64,000 bases of DNA from Palsa-504 sp963800415 (lineage in GTDB: Bacteria > Actinomycetota > Actinomycetes > Streptosporangiales > Streptosporangiaceae), in contig CAWDBS010000042.1 of assembly GCA_963800415.1 (NCBI GenBank), positions 1 through 64,000 of the forward strand, given 5' to 3'. Below are positions 40,849-49,290 of this stretch, in pieces. A model generated the notes under the pieces. It saw nothing but the letters and a program-made list of their open reading frames with translations, had not been told where the DNA came from and made no database searches. Positions within the stretch are counted from its first letter, which is position 1, and every line of letters starts with the position of its first letter. The translations under genes and the position numbers were made by a program.

Positions 40849-41958
40849 TTAGCCGACGATCACGAGCTCCCGTGGCGTGTGGTTCAGCCGCTCGAAGCCG
40901 TCCTCGGTACAGACCACGATGTCCTCGATCCGCGCGCCGTGCGGCCCGGGGTAGATGCCCGGCTCCACCGAGAACGCCATGCCCGGCTCGAGCGGCTCGC
41001 GGTTGCCGGCCACGATGTACGGGTCCTCGTGTGCCTCGAGTCCGATGCCGTGGCCGGTCCGGTGGAAGAAGTCCTCCCCGTAGCCGGCCCGGGTGATCGG
41101 CTCGCGGGCGGCCGCGTCGACCGACTCCGCGGTCACGCCGGGCCGCACCGCGGCGCAGGCCGCCGCCTGGGCGTCATACAGGACCTTGAAATAACCGGTG
41201 AACTCGGGCGGTGGCTCACCGAGGGCATAGGTGCGGGTGCTGTCCGAGCAGTACCCGGAGGGCATGGTGCCGCCGATGTCGACCACCACGACGTCTCCGG
41301 CGGACAGGACGCGATCCGAGACCTCGTGGTGCGGGCTCGCGGCGTTCGGCCCGGAACCGACGATCACGAAGTCCACGGTGGCGTGCCCTTCGGCGAGGAT
41401 CGCCTCGGTGATCAGCGAACCCACGGCCCGTTCGGTCAGCCCCGGCCGCAGCCAGCCGGGGACGCACGCGTGCACCCGGTCGATGGCGGCGCCGGCCTCC
41501 CGGAGGGCCGCGACCTCGGCCGGGGTCTTCCTGATCCGCAGCGTGCGCAGCGCGCCGCCGGCCAACGCCAGGCGCGTGCCAGGCAGCGCGTCGCGGAACT
41601 TCAGCACCGACAGCGCCCACATCCGGTCGGATAGACCGACCGCCGAGACGTGCCCGAGCCTGGCCGCGACCAGCGCGAACGGGTCGTCGGTCTCCTCCCA
41701 GGGGACCATCTCCAGGCTGAGCGGGCCGACCGGCGAGGCCTGCGCCGCGGCCAGTTCCAGCCGCGGCACGAACAGCGCCGGGTCGCCTTGGGCCGGGACG
41801 GCCAGGCAGGTCAGCCGCTCGAGCTGCTTGGCGTCGTAGCCGATGACATACCTGAGGTCCGGGCCCGGGGTCAGCAGCACGGCGTCGAGCCCGGCCGCGC
41901 CGGCCGCCTCGCGTACCTGGTCGAGCCGGCCCGCGGGGTACAGTTCGTCTGTCGTCAC
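40849..41958 (-). CDS. M24-family Xaa-Pro aminopeptidase
   Basis: A 369-residue metallopeptidase cleaving Xaa-Pro bonds. An N-terminal creatinase-like domain (about 1-130) precedes the pita-bread catalytic domain with the five metal ligands in VVVVDIGGTM, CSDSTRTYAL, FHRTGHGIGLEAHEDPY, FSVEPGIYPG and RIEDIVV. Length fits PepQ/PepP of actinobacteria. It is convergent with the PAC2 gene with a 4-bp gap. Cytoplasmic. Confidence 0.93.
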   Translation of the reverse strand: MTTDELYPAGRLDQVREAAGAAGLDAVLLTPGPDLRYVIGYDAKQLERLTCLAVPAQGDPALFVPRLELAAAQASPVGPLSLEMVPWEETDDPFALVAARLGHVSAVGLSDRMWALSVLKFRDALPGTRLALAGGALRTLRIRKTPAEVAALREAGAAIDRVHACVPGWLRPGLTERAVGSLITEAILAEGHATVDFVIVGSGPNAASPHHEVSDRVLSAGDVVVVDIGGTMPSGYCSDSTRTYALGEPPPEFTGYFKVLYDAQAAACAAVRPGVTAESVDAAAREPITRAGYGEDFFHRTGHGIGLEAHEDPYIVAGNREPLEPGMAFSVEPGIYPGPHGARIEDIVVCTEDGFERLNHTPRELVIVG

Positions 41959-41968
41959 ACGATCGATG

Positions 41969-42877
41969 CTAGGCCTGCGAAACGGCGGTGACGAACCGGC
42001 CCAGCGAGGATCCGAGCCCCCACCGTTCGCCGAGTTCCTTCAGCCGCCCGGCGTCGGCCGGCACCACCGGCAATTTCCCGTCGATTTCCGGCAGCGGGAT
42101 ATCTTCGATGACCTTGACCACGGACAGGGAAACGTCCAGGTAGTCCCGGGCCTTCTCGAGTTTGTCCCGGCTGCCTCGCGGGAACCCGCCGTGGCCCGCG
42201 TCCAGCGCGGTGGTGATCCCCTCGATGCTGCCGAACGCCCGGATCAGCGCGGCCGCGGTCTTCTCCCCCACGCCCGGGACGCCGGGCAGCCCGTCGCTCG
42301 GGTCGCCCCGCAGCGCGGCGAAGTCGGCGTAGGCGCGACCGGGGATGTCATACTTCGCGGTTACCGCCGCCTCGTCGATCACGCCCATGTTCATCAGGCC
42401 GCGCACAGTGTAGATGACCCGCACCCTACGTGCGTCATCTACCAGCTGGAACAGGTCCCGGTCACCGGTGACCACGTCCACCGGGCCGGAGGACCGGGCC
42501 GCGAGTGTGGCCATCACGTCGTCCGCCTCGTACCCGGGCTGCCCGGCGACGGCCATCCCGGAGGTGCGCAGGACCTCCTCGATGACCGGGACCTGGACGG
42601 CCAAGGCGGGCGGCGTCTCCTCCGCCGTACCGTCGGCGGTCAGCCGGTGGGCCTTGTATGTCGGGATCGCCGCGACCCGGAAGGCGGGCCGCCAGTCCGC
42701 GTCCAGGCACGCGACCAGCCCGGTGGGGTGCCTGGCCCGGACCAGCCGGCTGATCATGTCGAGCAATCCGCGTATCGCGTTGACCGGGGTACCGTCCGGG
42801 GACCGGACGGTGTCCGGCACCCCGAAGAACGCACGGTAGTACAGCGACGCGGTATCAAGCAGCATCAGCGAGCCCAC
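41969..42877 (-). CDS. 5'-3' exonuclease (Pol I N-terminal type)
   Basis: A 302-residue stand-alone flap/5'-3' exonuclease. Acidic metal sites: LMLLDTASLYYRAFF, YEADDVMATLAARS, VVTGDRDLFQLVDD. The helix-three-turn-helix DNA-binding motif is in DPSDGLPGVPGVGEKTAAAL. It removes RNA primers or flaps. Length is usual for the stand-alone actinobacterial form. It lies 10 bp upstream of the M24 gene on the same strand. Confidence 0.93.
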   Translation of the reverse strand: MGSLMLLDTASLYYRAFFGVPDTVRSPDGTPVNAIRGLLDMISRLVRARHPTGLVACLDADWRPAFRVAAIPTYKAHRLTADGTAEETPPALAVQVPVIEEVLRTSGMAVAGQPGYEADDVMATLAARSSGPVDVVTGDRDLFQLVDDARRVRVIYTVRGLMNMGVIDEAAVTAKYDIPGRAYADFAALRGDPSDGLPGVPGVGEKTAAALIRAFGSIEGITTALDAGHGGFPRGSRDKLEKARDYLDVSLSVVKVIEDIPLPEIDGKLPVVPADAGRLKELGERWGLGSSLGRFVTAVSQA

Positions 42878-42907
42878 GCCACCATCCTAGGTTCGAGTGG
42901 GCGAAGG

Positions 42908-43591
42908 TCAGAGCAGGACGACGTGGCCGTCGACGATCTTGATCTGCTTCTTCGGCAGCGGGCTCGGGGCCGGCCCGGTGATCACGCCGCCGTTGGTGAT
43001 CTTGAACTGGCTGCCGTGGCAGGGGCAGTCGATAGTCCCGTTGCTGACCGCGCTCATGATGCAGCCCACGTGCGTGCATACCGCGCTGAAGGCCTGGTAC
43101 TGGCCACGGGCCGGCTGGGTCACGACGACCCTGGCCGCGGTGTAGATCTTGCCGCCGCCGACGGGGATCTCGCTGGCGGCGCCGAGCACGGTGCCGGTGA
43201 GCGTGGCCTTCTTCTTCGGCTCGCTGGCCTGGGCGCTGCTGGCCGGCGTTGGGCTGGCCGGCGTTGGGCTGGCCGGCGTTGGGCTGGCCGGCGTTGGGCT
43301 GGCCGGACCGGGAGTGGCCTGCATGCCATCCGAAGTCGGCATCGCGCCCGGGCTCGACATCGCGCCCGGGCTCGACATCGCGCCAGAACTCGGCATGGCG
43401 GCCTGCGCGGGGCCGTTCGGTGCTACTCCCGCCTCGTTGGCGTCGTAGGGCACGGCCGCGGTACTGCAGCCGGCCAGCGCTCCGCCCAGCCCGGCCAGGC
43501 TGACCCCCAGCAGCACGCGCCTGGTCGGGTGCGGGCCCTGCTCGGTGCCGCCGCTCCTGGATTCGCTGTCCCGCGTGGATTCGGGAGCCAT
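42908..43591 (-). CDS. Rieske [2Fe-2S] lipoprotein with repeat linker
   Basis: A 227-residue secreted iron-sulfur protein. The N-terminus has a twin-arginine-like signal (TRRVLLGVSLAGLGGALAGC) ending in a lipobox Cys. A low-complexity linker (about 65-118) contains repeats of SSPGAM and five PASPT units. The C-terminal Rieske domain has both ligand pairs, CTHVGC and CPCHGSQF. It resembles actinobacterial QcrA-like small Rieske proteins that carry electrons at the outer membrane face; partners are not nearby. The linker is encoded by a 15-bp tandem repeat (about 43240-43305). Confidence 0.9.
   Translation of the reverse strand: MAPESTRDSESRSGGTEQGPHPTRRVLLGVSLAGLGGALAGCSTAAVPYDANEAGVAPNGPAQAAMPSSGAMSSPGAMSSPGAMPTSDGMQATPGPASPTPASPTPASPTPASPTPASSAQASEPKKKATLTGTVLGAASEIPVGGGKIYTAARVVVTQPARGQYQAFSAVCTHVGCIMSAVSNGTIDCPCHGSQFKITNGGVITGPAPSPLPKKQIKIVDGHVVLL
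43240..43305. repeat. 15-bp tandem repeat in the Rieske gene
   Basis: The unit GGCCGGCGTTGGGCT is repeated four times in register and encodes the PASPT units. A second 18-bp repeat (GCGCCCGGGCTCGACATC, two copies near 43345-43380) encodes SSPGAM. Copy number may vary between strains. Confidence 0.75.
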
Positions 43592-43809
43592 CGACTACCC
43601 TTCGTTCGTCTGCGTCCGCCCCGTGACACCGTTCTAGGGCAGGCAGGCCGGCGGACGCGAGGCGATGACAGGATCTGTAAGAGTCCGGTAACCGGGCCGC
43701 ACGGCCTGCAGTGACGGTACGCCGAACCCGTCGCGGCGATGGCGCAAATGCGGGATCCTGGCCGCGACGGCGCAGTGAACACCGGGCCGGACCGGCTGTC
43801 ACCAGGGCA

Positions 43810-44070
43810 TCAGCCTGGACCGTTCGGCGCGTTGGACTCATCCCCGTCCCAGCTGGCCGCGAGTGCCGAGATCCGCCCGGCCGCTTCCGGCAGCGTCAGG
43901 CCGCGGCCGACCGCCACCCCGACCAGGTAGGCGGTGAGCGGCGCGGCGGGCCGGGCCACGCCGTGGGCGACGTCGCGGGTGAGGTCGAGCACGGCCCGCA
44001 GGTCGGCGGCACTGGGGTCGAGTCCGAGATCCGCGCAGACCACGGCCGTCCACTGCTCCATGGTGCTCAT
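43810..44070 (-). CDS. DUF6457-type small protein
   Basis: An 86-residue helical protein: MSTMEQWTAVVCADLGLDPS, LDLTRDVAHGVARPAAPLTA, YLVGVAVGRG, ISALAASWDGD. In actinobacteria this family is usually found next to or fused with MobA, so it is linked to molybdenum cofactor biosynthesis. moaA lies 2.6 kb away and a molybdenum hydroxylase operon further on; no mobA is in the window. Cytoplasmic. Confidence 0.75.
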   Translation of the reverse strand: MSTMEQWTAVVCADLGLDPSAADLRAVLDLTRDVAHGVARPAAPLTAYLVGVAVGRGLTLPEAAGRISALAASWDGDESNAPNGPG

Positions 44071-44203
44071 GCGCAGAAGCCTACGGGGTCCGGGCGGGAG
44101 GCCGCCGTCGGCGGACAGGTTCTGGCCGCTGATCCAGCCGGAATCGGGCCGGCCCCTTCGGGTGGGTTTATGCGTCCCTGATCGCTGAAGATATCGTCAG
44201 ATC

Positions 44204-45184
44204 GTGGCGGGAACTGACCAGCACGCGCACGGCCTGGCCGCCAATGCGGACGCCAGGTGGCTGTCCGGTGCCCTGGCGCTGATCCTCGCCTTCATGGCCG
44301 GGGAGGTCATCGCGGGGGTGGCCGCGGATTCGCTCGCGCTGATCGCCGATGCTGCGCACATGCTGACCGACGCCGCGGCGATCGGGCTCGTGCTGGTCAC
44401 CGGGCGGCTGGCCGCCCGGCCGCCGGGCGGCGGATACACCTACGGCCTCAAGCGCACCGAGATCATGTCCGCGCAGGCCAACGGCATTACGCTGGTGCTG
44501 CTGGCGGCATGGCTGGCCTACACCGCGATCCGGCACCTGGTGACGCCGCCCGCGGTGGCCGGCGGCACGGTACTCTGCGTCGCGCTGGCCGGCGTCGCGG
44601 TCAACGTGGCGGCCACCCTGCTGATCGCGCGGGCGGGCGGCGGCCACGGCGCCCCGCGGAGCCTCAACCTCGCCGGGGCGTTCTCGCACATCGTCACCGA
44701 CCTGTACGCGTTCGCGGCGACCGCGGTGGCGGGAACGGTCATCCTGCTCACCGGGTTCGCCCGGGCCGACGCGATCGCGACGCTGGTCGTCGTCGTCCTG
44801 ATGGTGCACGCGGGCGCCGGGCTGATCCGGGAGTCCGGGCGGATCTTCCTCGAGGCGGCGCCGGCCGGGCTCGACCCGGCGGCGGTGGGCGCGGCGATGG
44901 CCCGCCGCCGGTACGTCACCGAGATCCACGACCTGCACATCTGGGAGATCACCTCAGGCATGCCCGCCGCCTCCGCGCACGTGCTGGTCGCACCGGGTGA
45001 GGACTGCCACGCGGTCCGCGCCGACCTGGAGGCCTACCTGAGCCGCGAGTATGGCATCACCCACGCCACGCTCCAGGTCGACCACGCCGGCCTGCCGGCC
45101 GTGCCCGGGCTGATCCAGGTCAGCCAGGAGCAGCACTGCGACGACGCGCACGGCCCGGCTTACCGCCCCGGCGACGGCCGGTAA
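44204..45184 (+). CDS. CDF-family divalent metal (zinc) efflux transporter
   Basis: A 326-residue cation diffusion facilitator with six membrane helices. Metal-site motifs are in helix 2 (SLALIADAAHMLTDAAAIG) and helix 5 (FSHIVTDLYAFAATAVAG); the HD-type pairs suggest Zn2+. The C-terminal cytoplasmic domain is HDLHIWEITSGMPAASAHVL and YGITHATLQVDH. GTG start at 44204. It exports metal in exchange for protons. Its last 65 bp overlap the end of the convergent cytX-like gene. Confidence 0.92.
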   Translation: MAGTDQHAHGLAANADARWLSGALALILAFMAGEVIAGVAADSLALIADAAHMLTDAAAIGLVLVTGRLAARPPGGGYTYGLKRTEIMSAQANGITLVLLAAWLAYTAIRHLVTPPAVAGGTVLCVALAGVAVNVAATLLIARAGGGHGAPRSLNLAGAFSHIVTDLYAFAATAVAGTVILLTGFARADAIATLVVVVLMVHAGAGLIRESGRIFLEAAPAGLDPAAVGAAMARRRYVTEIHDLHIWEITSGMPAASAHVLVAPGEDCHAVRADLEAYLSREYGITHATLQVDHAGLPAVPGLIQVSQEQHCDDAHGPAYRPGDGR

Positions 45185-46535
45185 AGGGCGGACCCGTCAG
45201 CAGGGTGACCGCCGCGGCGACGGCGAAGGACAGGATCGAGGCCGACATCCAGCTGGCCGGGGTGAAGCCGATGTCATGGCCGAACGATGTCCACGCCGAG
45301 GCCCACCAGGACACGTAGCCGGGGTTGATGAGCTGGTAGGTGACGAAGCCCGCGGCCCAGGGCAGCAGCATCAGCCACCGGGAGGGGGCGGCGGCCGACA
45401 GGTCCCAGTGGCCGCGCGAGATGACGAAGTAGTCCGCGATCAGGACCGCCGACATGGGCACGAATATCGAGCCGATCAGGGTCAGGAAGTTCTCGTAGTC
45501 GGCGATGTTGAGCCACAGCGCGCCGGCCGTGGTCAGCGCGGCGATCACGCCGGCCAGGATCCGGCGGTCCCACAGCGGGCGCAGGTTCTGGGTCGACACC
45601 GCAGTGGAGTAGACGTTGGCGAACGCCTGGTCGAGCTCGCGCGCGGCCAGGATGGCGAAGCCGAGCGCGCCGAGCGGCAGCGCGATGAACGCGCCGTAGA
45701 TGTGGTCCGGATTACCGTGCGCGACGGTGACCAGTGCGAGCAGCCCGATCACGTAGCACAGCACCTGGGTGACGCTGTAGCCGGCCAGGGTGCCCGCGAA
45801 GGCGGCGCGCGGGGTGCGGGAGTGCCTGGTGTAGTCGGCGGCCAGCGGGGCGAACGAGACAGCCACGGCGACGACGGTATCGGTCGCGGCCCAGTAGCCG
45901 GACCAGGTGCCGTGCGTCAAGCCAGGCAGCGGGTGCCTGACGAGCTGCACGAACAGGTAGCACAGGACGACGAGCACGGCGCTGGTGGCGTACTTGCGCA
46001 GCACCCGGATGGCGCCCAGCGGCCGGATCGTGAGCAGCGCGGTGGCCAGTCCCGCGATCAGCACATAGCCCCGCCGGGGCAGGCCCGGTGCCACCGTGTG
46101 CGCGGCGGTCGCGATCGTGACCAGCTCGAACACGCCCCAGCCGAGGCACTGCAGGATGTTCAACGCGGTGGGAAGGTAGGACAGCCGGGCGCCGAATAGC
46201 CCACGCAGCAGCACCATGGCGGGCGCGCCGGTCCGCGCCCCGGTCAGCCCGGCCAGCGCGAGCGGCACGGTGCCGAGCACGGTGCCCACCACGATCGCGG
46301 TCAGCGCGGCGGCCAGCGAGACTTCCGGAGTGCCCGCGCCGCCCGGCTGCAGCACGAAGATCGCGCCGGTGAAGCCGAGCAGGCTGACCCCCAGGTTGCC
46401 CCACAGCCCGAACTGGTCGAGCAGGCTCAGCGCCTGCGGCACCGGTTCGGCCAGCGTCCGGGCGACCTCGGAATGGCGGTCGCCGGGAACGGTGACGAAG
46501 GCCTGTTCCTCGTGTCCTGTGGTGGTCGTGGCCAC
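45120..46535 (-). CDS. cytX: NCS1-family permease, predicted HMP transporter CytX
   Basis: A 471-residue permease of the nucleobase:cation symporter-1 family with about 12 membrane segments (FGLWGNLGVSLLGFTGAIFV, GTVPLALAGLTGARTGAPAM, LFVQLVRHPLPG). By family it could be a cytosine/allantoin-type permease, but a TPP riboswitch directly before it points to uptake of the thiamine pyrimidine HMP, the role proposed for CytX. GTG start at 46535. The Arg-rich C-terminal tail overlaps the convergent CDF gene by 65 bp. Confidence 0.85.
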   Translation of the reverse strand: MATTTTGHEEQAFVTVPGDRHSEVARTLAEPVPQALSLLDQFGLWGNLGVSLLGFTGAIFVLQPGGAGTPEVSLAAALTAIVVGTVLGTVPLALAGLTGARTGAPAMVLLRGLFGARLSYLPTALNILQCLGWGVFELVTIATAAHTVAPGLPRRGYVLIAGLATALLTIRPLGAIRVLRKYATSAVLVVLCYLFVQLVRHPLPGLTHGTWSGYWAATDTVVAVAVSFAPLAADYTRHSRTPRAAFAGTLAGYSVTQVLCYVIGLLALVTVAHGNPDHIYGAFIALPLGALGFAILAARELDQAFANVYSTAVSTQNLRPLWDRRILAGVIAALTTAGALWLNIADYENFLTLIGSIFVPMSAVLIADYFVISRGHWDLSAAAPSRWLMLLPWAAGFVTYQLINPGYVSWWASAWTSFGHDIGFTPASWMSASILSFAVAAAVTLLTGPPFTGRRRGGKPGRARRRSAAPG

Positions 46536-46544
46536 GGCAGCCTC

Positions 46545-46630
46545 CCTACGCCGGCATTACCCGGACAGGTTCAGACGGTCGGTGGCGCGAGGAGCCACCC
46601 TCTCAGCCCGGTCAGCCCGAGCTCCCGTGC
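46545..46630 (-). ncRNA. TPP riboswitch before the cytX-like gene
   Basis: The minus strand reads CACGGGAGCTCGGGCTGACC, then GGGCTGAGAGGG, GACCGTCTGAACCTGTCCGG and GTAATGCCGGCGTAGGGAGG. All THI-box hallmarks are present. The Shine-Dalgarno GGGAGG sits at the 3' end, so control of translation is likely. It is the second TPP riboswitch in the window. Confidence 0.95.
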
Positions 46631-46666
46631 GTGTTCAGTTCACCCCATGGTACCGGTTGGCCTGCG

Positions 46667-47656
46667 CTAGCCGCCGATGGCGGACATCGGGCGGTCGGGC
46701 TGCAGGAACGACGGGTCGTTGATGCCGTGACCGGGCAGCTTTCCCGCGACGGCCCGCCGCCACGCCTCGGCCAGCTCGGCGTCGCTCGCCCCGGCCCGCA
46801 ACGGGCGGCGCAGGTCGCTTTCCGTGCGGGCGAACAGGCAGTTCCTCACCTGGCCGTCAGCGGTCAGCCGGACCCGGTCGCAGGTCCCGCAGAACGGCCG
46901 CGTGACCGACGCGATGACGCCGACCCGGCCCTGGCCGCCGTCGACACCGAACGCCTCGGCGGGCGCGGACCCGCGCTGCCGCGGGTCATCGGGGGTGAGG
47001 GTGAACTCGCGGCCGAGCGCGGCGAGGATCTCCTCCGCCGTCACCATCTCGGTCCGCTTCCAGCCATGCTGGGCGTCCAGCGGCATCTGCTCGATGAACC
47101 GCAGCTCGTAGCCGTGGTCGAGGCAGTACCTGAGCAGCGGCACCGCCTCGTCGTCGTTCAGGTCCCGCATGAGCACGGCGTTGACCTTGACCGGACGCAG
47201 GCCGGCCTCGGCCGCGGCGGCCAGGCCGTCGAGCACGTCGGGCAGCCGGTCCCGCCGCGCCAGCTTGCGGAAGGTCTCCGGGCGCAGCGTGTCCAGCGAC
47301 ACGTTGATGCGGTCGAGCCCGGCCTTGCGCAGCGCAGCCGCGCTGCGCGCCAGGCCGATGGCGTTGGTGGTCAGCGAGATCTCCGGGCGCGGGCGCAGTT
47401 CCGCCGTGCGGGCGATGATGCCGGCCAGCCCCCGCCGCAGCAGCGGCTCGCCGCCGGTGAACCTGACCTCGCGGATGCCGAGCAACTCGACCCCGACCCG
47501 GACGAGCCGCACCACTTCGTGGTCGGTCAGCTGATCAGGCGCGGGCAGCCAGTCCAGCCCCTCCGGCGGCATGCAGTACGCGCACCGCAGGTTGCACCGG
47601 TCGGTGAGCGATACGCGCAGATCCGTGGCGATCCGCCCGAATGAGTCAGGCAGCAT
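46667..47656 (-). CDS. moaA: GTP 3',8-cyclase MoaA
   Basis: A 329-residue radical SAM enzyme starting molybdenum cofactor biosynthesis (GTP to 3',8-cH2GTP). N-terminal cluster motif C-x3-C-x2-C in TDRCNLRCAYCMPPEG. SAM segments VRFTGGEPLLRRGL and LTTNAIGLARSAAALR follow. The C-terminal second cluster is in FCGTCDRVRLTADGQVRNCL. The usual C-terminal GG is present (SAIGG), required for activity. Length normal. It may supply cofactor to the Cox-type hydroxylase at 52-56 kb. A TPP-regulated gene lies downstream but is unrelated. Confidence 0.95.
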   Translation of the reverse strand: MLPDSFGRIATDLRVSLTDRCNLRCAYCMPPEGLDWLPAPDQLTDHEVVRLVRVGVELLGIREVRFTGGEPLLRRGLAGIIARTAELRPRPEISLTTNAIGLARSAAALRKAGLDRINVSLDTLRPETFRKLARRDRLPDVLDGLAAAAEAGLRPVKVNAVLMRDLNDDEAVPLLRYCLDHGYELRFIEQMPLDAQHGWKRTEMVTAEEILAALGREFTLTPDDPRQRGSAPAEAFGVDGGQGRVGVIASVTRPFCGTCDRVRLTADGQVRNCLFARTESDLRRPLRAGASDAELAEAWRRAVAGKLPGHGINDPSFLQPDRPMSAIGG

Positions 47657-47763
47657 CGTGCCAGCTTACGCGTGATGACAAGACCCTCTTGAGCCTCATG
47701 GCGCCTCCTGTCAGCAACGTGGAAGCCAGGTTTTGCCCGGCGCAACCATGCCTTGCGTTCAGG

Positions 47764-48192
47764 TCAGCCGCGGTGAACCATGCCGTAGGCCCGCTCCGCC
47801 CGGAGCCGGACGACCAGGCGCCGGTCGCGGACCATGGCTGCCCGGTAGTCGTCCCAGTCCGGGTGGTCACCCTGCACGGTGCGGTACAGGTCAACCAGTT
47901 CCTCCACGGCCGCGTCATGCGGCTCCCGGGCCACCGCGGACAGCTCGGCCCGGCCGTCCACCACGACGTAGGACCAGAAGTCACCGGTGGTGACGTGGAA
48001 GCTGACCCGCGGGTCGCGGCGCATGTTGGCGGTTTTGGCCCGGTCGTCGGTGGTGGAGATCTTGATGGTCTGCTCCCCGTCGTACCAGGCGTAGTTCACG
48101 TTGGACAGCTGCGGCCACCCGTCTTTTCTGAGGGTGACCAGAACTCCCTGCCGCTGCCCGGTAATCAGCTCAGCAAACCGCCCCTCGATCAT
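47764..48192 (-). CDS. PPOX-class F420/FMN-dependent protein
   Basis: A 142-residue split-barrel flavin/deazaflavin protein. MIEGRFAELITGQRQGVLVT, LRKDGWPQLSNVNYAWYDGE, ISTTDDRAKTANMRRDPRVS and FHVTTGDFWSYVVVDGRAEL are typical of the actinobacterial F420-dependent PPOX group (LLHR/FDOR-B-like). The start at 48192 opens the domain; the frame extends 23 codons upstream without conservation. The substrate is unknown; relatives reduce biliverdin or similar. Confidence 0.88.
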   Translation of the reverse strand: MIEGRFAELITGQRQGVLVTLRKDGWPQLSNVNYAWYDGEQTIKISTTDDRAKTANMRRDPRVSFHVTTGDFWSYVVVDGRAELSAVAREPHDAAVEELVDLYRTVQGDHPDWDDYRAAMVRDRRLVVRLRAERAYGMVHRG

Positions 48193-48430
48193 GCCCCAAG
48201 AACAACCGTCATCCGCCCGATGTTCCGCTCGCCATTGCAGATAGGCCCCTAATCCGGGCACCGCATTAAGCGGGAACCCGGGGCGCCGACACGGGGTTGT
48301 GACCGCGATCGCAGGTCAGCATGGGTTAACCGGGACGCCGATTACTATATTGATCTCATCTGTCACGCGTGGTACAAGGATAGTGCGCACACGTTTTTTA
48401 TTGCCCATCCAGGTCCCTATGGGGTGACTC

Positions 48431-49243
48431 GTGCGTATTTCCCGTGTCATTGTCAGCGCGGCAGTTGTTGCTTCCTCCTTCGGCCTGGCCACGACCGTAA
48501 CCGCAGTGCCGGCCGCAGACGCCGCATCCTCGGTCAGCTACGTGGCGCTCGGTGACTCCTACACCTCCGGTCTCGGCGCCGGGGATTACATCTCGTCCAG
48601 CGGCAGCTGCGACCGCAGCACGAGGGCCTATCCGGAGCAGTGGGCCGCCGCTGAGTCTCCCGTCTCGTTCGTCTCGGTGGCCTGTGCCGGCGCGACGACT
48701 TCCGATGTGCTCAGCAGCCAGGTGTCGGCGCTGAGCGCGAGCACCACGCTGGTCAGCATCACGATCGGCGGTAACGACGCGGGCTTCTCCAGCGTCATGG
48801 AGACCTGCATACTCGGGTCGACCAGTTCCTGCCTGAACGCCGTCTCGGTGGCCGAGGCCTTCGTCACCAGCCAGCTGCCCGCCAGGCTCAATGCCACCCT
48901 GCAGGCCATCCGGGCGCACGCGCCCGGGGCCACGATCGTGCTGCTCGGCTACCCCGACCTTTACGACCTGTCCAAGTCGAGCACCTGCATCGGGCTGAGC
49001 ACCAACGACCGGAAAGCGCTCAACGCAGGCGCCAACGCCCTGGACAGCGCCCTGGCCACGGCCGCGCAGGTCAACGGCGACACGTTCGCCGATGTCCGCG
49101 GCCAGTTCGCCGGACACGAGATATGCGACTCGGGCAGCTGGCTGCATTCGGTGGACATCCTGGCGATCAGCTCGTCCTACCATCCCAACGCGTCCGGCCA
49201 GAAGCTTGGCTACCTGCAAGTCTTTACCGAGAATGCCAGGTGA
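48431..49243 (+). CDS. Secreted SGNH/GDSL-family lipase-like hydrolase
   Basis: A 270-residue secreted esterase/lipase. The signal peptide is cleaved near ADAAS (residues about 30-35). Block I is ALGDSYTSGLGAG with the catalytic Ser, block III GGNDAG, and the catalytic His lies in SSYHPNASGQKLG. Pairs of Cys (CDRSTR, VACAG, TCILG, SSCLNA) suggest disulfides like the Streptomyces scabies esterase/SCO lipase group. GTG start after GGGGTGA. It stands alone between the PPOX and MFS genes. Confidence 0.92.
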   Translation: MRISRVIVSAAVVASSFGLATTVTAVPAADAASSVSYVALGDSYTSGLGAGDYISSSGSCDRSTRAYPEQWAAAESPVSFVSVACAGATTSDVLSSQVSALSASTTLVSITIGGNDAGFSSVMETCILGSTSSCLNAVSVAEAFVTSQLPARLNATLQAIRAHAPGATIVLLGYPDLYDLSKSSTCIGLSTNDRKALNAGANALDSALATAAQVNGDTFADVRGQFAGHEICDSGSWLHSVDILAISSSYHPNASGQKLGYLQVFTENAR

Positions 49244-49290
49244 GCCGAGGCTAGCCGGCGTTTCACCCCGGCTTGGCGGGTCCGGCCTGC

